Positions 33,061 to 44,785 of a stretch of DNA of 64,000 nucleotides are shown here, piece by piece; position 1 is the stretch's first letter; each line of letters opens with the position of its first letter. Under the pieces are notes generated by a model, which saw nothing but the letters and a program-made list of their open reading frames with translations, was not told where the DNA came from and made no database searches. Made by a program: the position numbers and the translations under genes. Origin of the DNA: Trogon surrucura (Eukaryota > Chordata > Aves > Trogoniformes > Trogonidae); contig CM036624.1 of NCBI GenBank assembly GCA_020746105.1, forward strand, positions 25,442,084 to 25,506,083. Direction: 5' to 3'.

Positions 33061-33420
33061 TGCTGGAAAAACTTGTTTAGTCTTCCATGTAATGGCTGAG
33101 AGGGAGATGATTGCTGCCTACAAATACATTGGAGGATAAATATCAAGGCAAGGACCTATGTGAGATAAAAGACAACGTTGGCACAGGAACAGATGGTTAT
33201 TAACTGGCCGTGCATCAAATCAAGCTGGAAACAAGAAGATGATTCCTAACGATTAGAATAGTGAATTCAGAAACTGCCCTCAGATTAGACCAGTGCGAGC
33301 CACAGCCCAGCCACTTTTTAAGATGAAGCTTGATAAGCCTGTGAAGACAACAGAAGATGAAGTAGTGCTGCAAGCAGCACGCAGTCAGACTTAATGTCTC
33401 TGGGGTGTCCTTCTGTCCTA
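33060..33420 (+). mobile_element. Ancient CR1-family LINE remnant
   Basis: The plus strand carries CR1 ORF2-like phrases in order: GGATAAATATCAAGGCAAGG, then AACGTTGGCACAGGAACAGA, then CTGGAAACAAGAAGATGATT and AACGATTAGAATAGTGAATT. These match the sense strand of an old amniote CR1. It is decayed and non-coding. The ends are approximate. Confidence 0.6.
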
Positions 33421-34099
33421 CTTCCAAATGCTTGCAGTAGCTGTTGTGGTGTCATTGAGAAAAGAACAGGAGCATATGTGCCACTTGTTTATTGACCTGC
33501 AGTTGGTTGTTTTCTGAAAGCCTAAGACTGGAAGAGTCCACCCAAACCATTCAAGTTGAGGGCCTCCTGTTAACAGGGAACTCTTGTGAAGGTGCGAGCA
33601 CCCCCACCTGTGAGTGACCAGGATTCTCCGCGTTGGCCGCAGATGATGCCCCAGGCTTTGCCTGGCCCCTCTGCCCACTGTGCTGCTGCTTCATCTGCTG
33701 GCCTGGACCACGGCCACTTTGTGGGAACCCACAGGACTGGGACTCCCACTTGAAGCAGATGCTGAGATGGCATTGACAACGACTGTCTCCACCTGACGAG
33801 CCCCAGAGAAAGCAGAGGCCGGTGTGTGACTGACACCGGTGCGCCCTTTCCGCCATTTTCCTCTGACCCTCATCACCACCCTCCCGCCAACCCTCCGCAC
33901 CCCACCCAGACCCTGCCCAAACCCGCAGCCTTTTCCCAGCTATTTTCCTTTTTTCCCCTCTTGTTGCTGCCCCTCCACCTCCCTCGGCCTTCCACGACAG
34001 CCGCCTCGCCCCTACAAATCAGCAAAACCCGCCCAAAGCCCAGCACCGCGCCCGCCGGGAGATGTCAGGGCGCTGCGCGGCCCCGGCCCGTGAGGCGCT

Positions 34100-34270
34100 G
34101 CCCGCGCGGGCGTAGCTACGAAATGGGCGGGCTCAGCGCCAGCGCCGATTGGCCGCGGGGAGGATGTCCCCGCCCTCCAGGAGGAGCTCTTCTTCCCGAG
34201 GCCAATCGACAGCGGCGAGGGGGGTAGGGCAGCCCTATTTAAGGTCCGGGGAGTGTGTGGTGGCGGGTAC
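34100..34270 (+). promoter_or_regulatory. ELOVL1: ELOVL1 promoter
   Basis: A CpG-rich stretch carries an inverted CCAAT box (ATTGG, 34,148-34,152), a forward CCAAT box (34,202-34,206) and a TATA-like TATTTAA at 34,236-34,242. The core layout predicts transcription starting near 34,265-34,270. The strand and the donor that follows at 34,288/34,289 point rightwards, towards ELOVL1. Assignment to ELOVL1 is by position; no coding exon lies between. Confidence 0.65.
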
Positions 34271-34288
34271 AGCCGGGCGCGGCCGGTG
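34266..34288 (+). other. ELOVL1: Predicted ELOVL1 5' untranslated exon 1
   Basis: This short GC-rich segment follows the TATA-like box by about 25-30 bp and ends at a strong donor (GGTG|GTGAGT). It would splice to the acceptor before 44,770, which carries the start codon. The 5' end is an estimate from TATA spacing. Confidence 0.5.
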
Positions 34289-37200
34289 GTGAGTGTCTGT
34301 GTGTAGGGCTGTGGGGTGCAGCGTACACGGTGGGGAGGGAACGGGGGCAACTCAGCCGGGGCGGTGGGTGGGGGCCTCAGCTTTGTGTGATGAGGCTGCG
34401 CTGAGGGTGCCTTACACTTCCCAAGGGTCCTTTGTGGATTTTTTTGGGGGGGCGGAGGGGGGCTCGAGAGGAAGTGTTTAAGCTTGTTGATGGGTTGGGG
34501 TTTGCTGTTGGTGTGTGCTGGAAGTTGTTTTAGGACTGTTTGGTGAAGGCTCTTGCAGAGCAGGAGGCTGCTGGGGCCTTAGTGGGTTTTAGGTGCTTTG
34601 GGGCTGAAGTTTTGCCTGCCAGGGGTGGTGGGCCCTGCCCTGGGGAGGCCATGTGCTGCCTTGGCACTGGCTCAACAGTCTATGGGAGTAGAGGCGGCTC
34701 ATGGGTGTCCCTGTCACCCAAGATGCTCTGGGACATGGGAGGAGGTGAGTGGTGTCCCCCTCACCGAAGTGGTGGAGTGATGAGTCTGGGGAGGCTGTGG
34801 CCTGATGGGCGGGATGGGTGTTGCGACATGTCCTTGGCAGGTGGTGAGCCTGGGTGCGGCTGCCACCAGGCAGGAAGGCGCTAGCAGAGGCTGTCACCCT
34901 CCTGGGGGGAGATTACTCTAACAGCAGCATGGGGCCTTGTGACAGGCTGGCAATATGTAAACCTGCCAGTGTCAGGAGGAATGTAAGTGGAGTCTGAGTT
35001 GGGTTGCTGAAGTGTTGTGGGTTTTTTTTTTTTTTAAGAGTCGCTAGGTCCTGATGGTGTGAGGAGCTGCAGTGCTTCTCCCCCAGAGCACCCTCAGAAG
35101 TGTCCAGAGAAGGGTTTCGTTTGCTTCCCGCAGCCGGGCTGCCCTCCTTCGGGGCAGTCCTGTGCCAGAGCTGTGCCCTCGGCACTGCCTCGGTGCTTGG
35201 GATGCTTTCCCAGCCTGCCAGGAGGGAAAGGCTGTCTCTGCTCGCTGGCCGTGTGCCAGGGCACAGGCACCCTAGTCTCTGTCCCAGCAGATCTCTGCCC
35301 GGCCGCTGACCCCGGGGACAGTGTCCTGGTCGTGCCGGCGCTGCCTCCCTGCCGCTGGCGGAGATCAGACCCGAGCCAGGCGTTTGTCTGCGCCGCGGGT
35401 AAAGGTCCTGTGGCTGCACAGCGTCAGGGGAGGGCATCGGTATCGCCGCTGCGCGGGCGCTCCTGGTGGGGCTGCTCCCGCCCCGCTCCCCCCCTGCAGC
35501 AGGCAGCGGGGCGAGCCGGGGCTCGCTGGAAAGAGGCTTAACCTCCCCCCGCAGTCACTTCGGCGGCGGTGCGCGGCCTCCCTGGGGCCGGCAATAGCCC
35601 TTCCCGGTTAAGCCCAGCCGGGCGGCAGCCCCGGGCCCGGCCGTGCAGGCCCCACTGGCGGCAGCGCCGGCGCTGGGCCGGGCGGCGGCAGCGCGCTTCC
35701 GGGCCCGGAGCGGCGGTAGGCCCCGGCCCGAGGCCCTGCCCGGGGCCGCCCGCGCTTCCCGCTCTCGGGCGGACGGGGAGTCCCTGCGGGGGTGGAGGCG
35801 AGGCCCATGAGGAGAGCAGCACCGGTTGCGCTCGTCTCCCTCACGCCGTCGGGGCTTGGTCCCGGCTGAGAGCAGCAGAGACTTTGAAGAGGGCCGTGGT
35901 GTGCTGGGCTTCGCTACAGCGGCGCTGGCCGCTCGGTGGCCGGAGAGCTTTCTCCTACACAGCCCGCGGCATCAATGTGCCATTGAGATGGCTCTTCCCT
36001 CCTCCTCGGGGCAGAGTGGCAGTACCAGGCCTCCCCCGCTGCTGTGACACAATGTTAGCTTTGAGTGCCGGCTCGTGTAGGTGCTTGGCCTCCCTCTGGC
36101 CCTGGCTCTGGAGCGCTGGTGGGAGGAGGAGGGGGTCACTGTCACCCTCCTGGTGGCAGCAGTAGCCTGGCCGCCGGCTCACCTCGGACCGTGTGTGCTC
36201 ATGCACAGGGGCCTGCCCTTCCCAGACAGCTACAGGTTTAAGAACCACGGCCAAATGCTGATCTGACCTTCCACAGGCAGTACTGGGCTTGATTGTAGGT
36301 CTCTTACGTGGGCCTGTTCCTCTTTTGTAAGAAAGGGGCACTTGGGAAAGTTGCTGCTTTGTGATATCTGTGACAGGCAAGAAGAGACAGTGTAAATACG
36401 TAGGCATTGCAACACGATGGGAAGGCTTTGGGGCTTGGCAGCCTGTGTGCTTCAGTGCCCTGGCTGCTTTCCACAGAGGGACTGTCAGGTGCTTTCCACA
36501 TGATTGACCACCTTGGTTCTGGAGTCCTAGGGGCAGGAAGATATGGGGTGAATCCCCCTTCCTATGCTCAGTAGGCAGTGTGGGATGACACTGGGTGCTT
36601 TACCTGCTAGTGTGTTCCCACAGAGCATCTGCTTCCTCCTTGGAAGTCAGATTTGCCTATATAGCAGTGCATCCATCCTGCTGTGCTGCCCCAAACTGAC
36701 CACCTTCTCTTCTGCCAGAATGCAGCCAGGGCAGATTCCTAGCTGGATGGAGCTGACCTTCCCACCAAGACCTGCTGGGCAGCTTCTTGGAGATGGTTTA
36801 GAGTGTCAAACAGCTGGCTGAGCCCTTGGGGCTTGACTGAGACTGCTGTGTCTTATCTCTCTCTGCAGAAGCCCCTTTAGTTCATAGGTGTGAGTTGCTG
36901 CTGAGAGCCTGTTCCTGTGAGAAGTAGGATGGTGGCAGCTGTTGCAGTATCTACTTACTGCATCTTGCTGTGAGAATTATACCATGCCACCCACAAAAGC
37001 CAGGCCTCTGCAGTCCTGCTCCGTGTTGTATTCTCACCTCTGTTTCCTGAAAGTCTTTTGGGGAGGATTATATGGTCCTTCAGGGCAAAAGTGTAGTATG
37101 AGAGAAAGTACTATTAAAACTGGGGCTAGGGGAATAAAACATCATTCTTAGAGGTGTCTTGTACCATGTTTTAGGGGTGAAAAAAAGTGATCTTATTTAA

Positions 37201-40200
37201 GGTGCATAGTGTCTCCTTTCTTTCCTGGTGAAGAGAAGCTTTGTATCCCCAAGAAGCTCTGAAGCTGGCATCAGAAGCAGGTGCATTGCTGCAAGCATGG
37301 CTTGGCACCATCCTTAAAGGTTGCAGGTGAACATTTCCCCCTTTTCTGCTGGGATTACAGCACAGTTAACACTCAGGCTGAGATCCGTCCTTTAGGAAGC
37401 AGCTTACGGGAGATAGTGGAAGTGGTGCCTGTGATGGCCCAAGAGATCTTCTGTGTTTCAGTGCTTTTGTGTTGGATTTGTGCTAGCATGTGCTCTGCTG
37501 GCTTGTTGGATGGTGGGAGTACTTGGGCTGGAAAGTCTGGTTCTTGCCAGTTTCTTGTCAAACAGGTGAGGCAGCCTGGCCTCAACAGGGAGGAGCTGGT
37601 CCCCAGGAGCCAGGGCTCTTCCCTGCAAGAGTTGTGTGGCTGCTGTTGCTCAGAGATGACAAGTGGCAGCTGCCACAGCCAGTCCCCACCAGCAGGCTGG
37701 TGTCTGGATGCTATCTGACATGTTGGTGGCTTGGGGGCAGTGGAGGTGGTAACCAGGTCTGATGGTTTGTGATTTCCCTTAACGTCTCACAGGGTATTTA
37801 ATTTCTGGTTGATTCTTTGCTGTGGGATGGATCAGGGGGGTGAGCTGTCCCTGTGGCAGCAAGCTCTCCAGCCTTGCTGCATGGAGTGCTCTTACCCTGT
37901 GGATTAGATCAGCTAGCTTACTCTAATGGTTTGTTAATAGATTTGCTCCGTATACATACAGATTTATATCTCATGCTGCTTCTGCTTAACCCCAAGATGC
38001 TTTTCCCATCTGTACAGAACCAGTGGTAGGAACAACAGTACTGGCTTTGAGTGGTCCATTGCACCTGTGTGGAGATCATCAGGCCTAATGCTAGTTTTTT
38101 GTGTATGTAGGACTATGAACTCTGTTAAAACCAGTATCTATTAAGGCTCATGCCTGTTAGTATCTGTAGTGTATGTACTGTGCTGCTGGAGTCTGACATC
38201 TCTAGTATTGGCACAGAACATCTATTGCTCTTGCTAGAAGGTGGTTATGTGACTGCACTCTCTTGGTGTGGAGAGTAGCGGAGCCCAAAGCTGATGCAAT
38301 GGTGAGTTCCAGCCAGTGATCCCCTTGTCTCAATGAGAAGTGGCTTGGGGTTCACACTTGGGCTTCTTGAATGGTACAGATAGAGCTGTTATGAGGGATT
38401 TTAAGAGGTTTTTCTGCATCTTGCTTTGTAGACTTTTGATGTCCATCTCATCTTGATGAGTCTGTCCATTTAATGCACAGGCCTGAATGGGACAGAGCAC
38501 AGTAATCATTACTCTGAAATGATTACAGACACTGTTGTGGGAGCAGAGGTGAAGCTTTGTAGTGAGGTACTTGCATGATGATTAAAAACAGAGATGAATG
38601 CTTTGGTACAGTCTGTTACACCTGCAGAGAGGGGTGCTCTGTGTTTGTCTGCTGGAGGGCTTTGGAAGGCTTGACCTATTTCTAGGAGCAAGTGTCAGGA
38701 GTTGGCCTTGCCTGCCCTCCTCTTCCGCCTAGTTCTGTCTCTCCTGAGCGTGCTCTGCTGTGCACCCTGGGGGGGCTGCTGGGTGCCCTCATTTCAGAGA
38801 AGGAGTCCAGCCACCTCCACCTCCTTTCTCCCTCACTTGGTGCTGTGTGAGGGAGTGGACACAGCTCAGTGTGTCCTTAGCTTGGCAAGGAAATACCTTA
38901 TTTTCCCCTTTCTTTTCTTACCTCAGTTCGTTCTGTTGTTCCTTGCTATGTCAGACTTTGCCTGACGTTGCCTTTCCCTTGGTTTTTCTCTAACTACTCG
39001 TATCTGTACTGATATCAGTGCCCTGTATGTGCAGCTACTAGTGTTGAATATGATAGGGTGTAAGCCTACTCTAACAGCTTTCCTGATCAGCTTGTGGAGG
39101 TGCTGTCCTTGCAAAAAAAGTGTGCTGTGCATATAGACCTTTTGCTGCAATCTGTGCTCTTGTGGGACCTTGAAGTCTGATTAGCTTCCTTGGGTTTTGT
39201 ACAAGGTTACCAGTACCCTGTTGCAATGGCCTTGCTCCTTCCCTTGATAGCTTGCCAGGTGCTGCACTGACTGCCCAGGCTCTGCGAAGCTTGCCTGCTA
39301 ATCTCGGAGTCTCTTCTTGCTCTCCCTGCTTCCAGCAAGCATGGAAAGGGGAGAGCTTTATCTGTTTGTAGGATGCTATCCAAAGGCCTCGGGCTTTTAC
39401 AGCTACTGCATGAGACAGTGGTGGGATATTACACACACTTGGTGAAGATGGGGAAACTCCTCAGTTTCAGACAGGTCACTTCCTGCAACTTGGAGCCAGC
39501 GTGCCAGGAGCAGTGCCCAGCCAGGGTGACTCCTGCACCAGCTGCAATGGCAGCTTTTGCAAGAGCTGTTGCACATCAAGGGCTTGAGAGTTCCCATCTG
39601 TTCTCTGTGAACACAGTCCTCCTGTACCAACTTCTGAGCATGTCGCTGCAGAGCGTATGGTGCCAAGCTGTTAGCTGTCTCCTTTGACACTCAGCATGAA
39701 GTAGCTGAGCCAGAGGAAGTGACAAATGGATGTAATTCAAGTAGGAAAACTTACCTGGTGGTGTTAGCATGAAGCTTCCTTGCAGATTCTGTTATGTTGT
39801 GCCTGAGAGTTCTGGAACTAATTGTTCTCAAAGTCTCATCAGAGTCTGTCCTCAATACTCTGAGACAAGGCACCAGGCTAGGAGAGCTACTTTCCTGCTC
39901 TGCCCTAATCTGCTGGTATAACTCTGTACACTTGAAATGTAGCAGCTCATGCTCTCCTGTCGGACTGTGCCTTCTGTGCCCTATGAGCTGGTGCATAAAC
40001 ATCTCTTAAAGCTGTGATTCCTCTTGAGTGGAGTAAAAAGCCATGACTTCAGTAGCATGTGGACAACCGTGCCTTAACTGAGTCGTCAGACAGCTAAATT
40101 GTTAGCAGTAGTGATGTACTTGAATACAGCTCTTGCATTGAGTGCTCTCTGCTACATATGCATGAACTGGTGTCCTGAGATGAGTATGAAGCTTGTGTGC

Positions 40201-43200
40201 ACTGTCTGATTATAGGCTTCTCTCCTTTTTACCTGAGTGCAGAGCAGCAGGAGATACAAATCCAGTTTTCTGTGCTTTACAGTACACTTCAGTCTTACGG
40301 TGATGCCGTTGCAGAGATGATAAAGTAACAGGTTGTTCTTTGCTTTCCTTAGGTCTGGCTGAGCTCCTTCTTCCTCTTGTCTTGCTCTGACTGCTTTGCT
40401 GCCCATGTGTTGTTCATACATGGTTTTGTGTTTTCTCTTGCTGAATTCACTTGAGTATAAGCTCAGGGAAGCTGCTTCTGGAGCTGTGACTGACAGCTCT
40501 TGGTGATGATTTGAGGTGCCAGCCTTGGTGTGTGCCTCATCTGGAGCCACCAGATCCTGGGTTGATCAGTTCCACTTTTTCACAGTGACAGCTGGCAGGT
40601 GCTTCTGAACCACCTGTCCCCATAGCTGTGCTGGGAAACATACTCACTGGGAACATGGAGTTGGTGCAGGCCTTGCTGAACCCCACAGTAACTTTCTGGA
40701 GCTCCAGGAAGCTGCACAGGTGCTGTAGTGGGGACCTGGGGGAGGAAGATTCCTCTTCCTGAGAGGCTGTGGAGCTCAGAGATGCATCAGGCAACAAGCC
40801 TTGCTGTCGGCTTGTAGGTCAGAGTTGTGGGTCAGTTTGGTATCTCCTGACCTTTGAGGGTTGCTACTCCCTTGGGAGCCCCGCAGGGACCAGGCCTGCT
40901 TTAGCCAGTTCAGCAAGGAACTTGTGCCAGCTCTGCCTGGGGTGGCAGCTCTGTGGCCACCTACCAGACTGTTTTGGTGCTTCTTATAATTAAACCAGTG
41001 GGGAGATTAGGGTGACTTACTTTCATACTTATTACAGGACTGATTTCTGATTCAAATGCTGATGGAGTAGGAGTGTTGAGTGTTGGATGGCTGATGCCAA
41101 GTCTGTTGCTTGCTGCTCCCTGTGAGGCTGTTAACAAAACTAACTGGGTTGAGCTCTGGTCTCTGTGAGTATTGTGGGTCACAATGCAGTGGTCTGTTTT
41201 TGGGCTGCTGGGGCTTGTTATAAAGGGCCCTGTTGTTCTTGCTGAAGTTGCACTAAATAGCTGTATAGCTTGTTGGAAATGCACAGTTTGCACATTGCTT
41301 GATGTAAGCAAGTATCTAATCCTCAATGCTGGTTATTGGGGCAGACTGTGGCCTGACATTCTGGTTTGCAAATAGTGGGAACCTTTTTGCTGAGATGGGG
41401 CAGTGCCACCTTATTGCTGAGAGGTGGAAGGAGATGTGCTGCAAGATCTCTGGGTACTATGCAGGCTGTGTTGGGCCCCAAGGGTTCCTGCTGCTTTGGG
41501 ATGCTTGGGCCCATTTGCTTGACTTCAGCTGTTTAAGGCTGGTTTGGGTTCCTTATCTTCTCCCAGTTCCTTGCTCAAGAGCATCAGAATCTGGCAGAAG
41601 TCAAAGGAGAGTCTCTGCCCTGTGCAGAGGGGACACATACCAACCACTGAGCTATAATTGCCTGTCATGTGTGGATGGCAGTAAGATCAGATGCCTGGCT
41701 GGATGGTGAATCCCTCTCAGAGTGCAGAGGGACATCAAGTCTGATGTTCTGCACAGAGGAGATGGCAGAGGTGAGTTCAGGTTCCCAGATGCTAGCTGCT
41801 CTGTGCTAGAAGGTCCCTGCCTGCAGCAGAAAGGCTGGCAGGGAGCTGCCATGTCTCAGGCAGACCAGTGTACTTGCATCCTCCTGCTTAGTGAAGGTAA
41901 TGCTTGGGCCTGCTCTACAACTCCTTTTCAGCTCAGCTGTCCTCAAGGCCAGTGGTTACCCCTTGGAAGACTGAGGAGAGCGAGACATACTTTGCATCTG
42001 CTCACTGAGCAAGGGCAGACCTTAGCCTCTGCCTAAGGCTGGACCAGGTAGCACATCAGTCTTGTGAAGACCTTGGGGGTTCCCTGGAGCTGCAATTGCT
42101 CTGTTAGCTTAATGCAGCAGGATGTTGTTCTGTCTAGGGAAGCTATGGAAAAAGCATAGGTGCTTTTTTTATATGGGCCTATAGCATAATTTTGCTCTGG
42201 TAGAAGTTTTGGTGCTTGCCCTGAGTGTATGTTGAGGACAAACCAAATGCCTTCTACCTCTCTGGCATGTATGGCTGTAGAAATGCTGCAGGTGCTTCAC
42301 AAAACACAACAGTGAGAGGGACTTGTTGCTGTTCTTGCTGGTGGGGACTTTTATGCTAGTTCTAGGTTGGAGTGGACACCTTCCACTGCTTGGGGGTGAT
42401 AGTTGTTTGGGTTCAGGTCTGCTGTCAGTCTGACCTTTTTCTGTTCCGTACAACCTCCATCTGGTCTGTTAGGGCAAAACTGGAGTATGAGTCTTCTCAT
42501 CCAAGTCTCCAGTGTCCTGTGACCCTGAATTGTTGTGAGCTGGGGTACTTAGCCAGTGGTGCTAGAGCCTTGCTGGCATTGGGATCAACAGAGTAATTCG
42601 TTGTGCCTGAGCTCAGATGTTTCCCTGCAGTGTGAGATGTGGCTCTTTGTGGGTGGCTGATACTATCTTCTCATGCTAGCCTGCCCAAAATAGGCAAGTA
42701 CTCCCCAGGAGTTTTGTCTCTGCCCTAGACCTGTAGTAAGGCTGACTCATTCAGCTTGATAAGATAAACACAAAGCTGGAATAATTGGGTGCCTGTGCTG
42801 GGAACTAACTCTTGAGGGCTCCTCAATCTAGCAAATAAAGGTGTAGCTGAATGTAGTGGTTGAAAGCTGAAACTAGACAGACAAGTTTGGAGCTTGCTAT
42901 TAGCCACTAAAGCAACATAAAGCTCAGCAGCTTTCAGGTTGTGTACTACTGCATTTCCCACAGCTGGAGCCTTGAGTGGTGCTCAAGGATACTGTAGTTC
43001 CTGCTATACTTTCCTGACCTCTGCTGCATGTGGAGAGCTGATAATCTTCGTGGTGCCCAGGACCTTAAATATTACTTGTATCACAGTGATATTACAAGTG
43101 AGTATTACTTGCTGTTAAACCCCTGGAAACCTTGGGTTCTGTTCTGCTGCTGATGCTGCTGAGGTGTGGGGATCAGTCCTGAGTGGGCTTTGCCCTGTGG

Positions 43201-44769
43201 CTGCAGCTGCCTTCAGGGTGGCATGAGGAACTGCTTTCTGAAGTACAGCAAAACTTCTTGGGGATGTGTGGCTGTGCAGGCTACTCTGGAGCCTTGCTTG
43301 GAGGACGGGGTGCTTTGGCGGATGAGGTTGAATTGAAGGCGGAGATTGTTCCACCCTGGTGCTGTTGCAGAGAGGTGGGGTGGCACTCCCCACTTTGGAG
43401 GAGCACAGAGAGTATAACTGGGCAGGCACAGAGCCCATGCTGTTGCTGCACTGAAGTGCTTTGCAGAGAATGTTGAACCAGGATGGTGTATGCTGGGCCC
43501 ACACAAAGACCTCTTGCAGCAAAGCTGAAGGAGCACTGCTGATGTTGACTACTGAGGGCTTGAGGTGGCAGTGGCTGCTGCATACTCTCAGCTCAGACCT
43601 TACTGGGAAGAAGAATACTCAGGCTCCAGCCTCCTGGCTGTTGGTCTGGGAGAGGCTGTGTGCTTCCTGGTGGTGACAGCAATAAACCTGCTGGGGACTG
43701 GGACTTGCTTCCCCAGGCCTGTGTGTGGGCTGTGATTCTTGTGCATCTTCATGGAGGAAGGGGTAGGTGGAGTGTCTAGCAGCAGCTGTGGAGAATGCCT
43801 CCCTTGAAGGTGGGCCAGACAGATGAGGCTGGACCTGTGCTCTGCCTTCCTTCCTGTGGACTGGGGCGATGTTGGGGAGCATGGGGCTGAGTGAGGGTGT
43901 TTCAAACTTGCCTGCAGCAGCAATGCCTGGGCCCTTCCTGCTTTTTCTGGAGAGCATCTATCTGAATCCCTGTCTGGTGTGCACTCATAGTAAGGCTGAG
44001 CAAGTGTGGGGTGTGCCAAGTCCTTCTCCCTGTAGCCTTATATCCTTCTCCTGTGGTATTCTCCACTGCTTGGGGATACTGTCCCCTGCCTGGAAGAGGG
44101 AGTGGAAGTGTCATTGCCAAGGAGGATGCACCTAGCCTCTGAGGTGCTGGGTTATGGGGTGATAGTTCTTGTTGGGAGGGTTTTGTGCAAGGATGTGAAA
44201 CCAGGAACTCTGGCACCAGAAACTGGTGTTTGTTTCGGAACCAATGGCTTTCCTTCCTCATGCACTGGGTCTGCCAGTGATGCCGTGTTACTTCTCCGGT
44301 GGGGATCAGTGAGCAGGAGCTCTGCCCTGCATGGGGCAGTTCTGCATCTTCCTTGGACACCTTCACCAGGTTCATGCTGAGTGGGTATCGGTGACAAGGC
44401 TGGTGGCAACATCATGGTTGTCGTGGGTGGTAATATTTGAGCCTGTACAGCAGACTAAGGGGCTGGAGATACAGTGCTGAGGTTGGAAACTTGCCTAGCT
44501 GGCTTGGAATTTTAAGATCCTGCCTTTGGAAGGACTGGTGGTGGTAGGTGATGGGGTTCCTGACAGAGCTGGGTAGACAGGGCCAGGCTTAATGAAAAGT
44601 GGGGAGCATGTGGCTCAAATGGAAAGTGGATGCTGGTGGTGCAATCAACTGAGAGCAATGCTAGTGAGATACACATGACTGTACCTCTGAAACGGTGCTT
44701 GAAATTTGTTGATCTGCAGAGCTGTGCTCTACTGGCTGCCCTCCTGATTTGCCCTTTTTCATTGCACAG
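34289..44769 (+). other. ELOVL1: ELOVL1 intron 1 (about 10.5 kb)
   Basis: This runs from the predicted first donor to the acceptor of the start-codon exon. It contains a second CpG-rich block at 35,380-35,870. Beyond about 36 kb the plus strand looks rich in G and T, with many TGCTGTG-like words, so random open frames are longer on the minus strand. I recognise no gene, LINE or SINE here. Confidence 0.55.
35380..35870. promoter_or_regulatory. ELOVL1: Second CpG-rich block, possible alternative ELOVL1 promoter
   Basis: This very GC-rich, CpG-dense stretch contains an ETS-like CTTCCGG near 35,697 and a donor-like CGGCG|GTAGG at 35,715/35,716. It could start an alternative untranslated first exon of ELOVL1, or be an enhancer-type CpG island. 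No coding sequence is recognisable in it. Confidence 0.4.
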
Positions 44770-44785
44770 AGACACTGCCACCACC

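Noticed and set aside
44102-44380. Open frames just upstream of ELOVL1 exon 2 considered as an N-terminal extension
   Set aside because: The acceptor before 44,770 and the strong ATG at 44,786 give the exact mammalian-type N-terminus. Upstream frames are not continuous with it.
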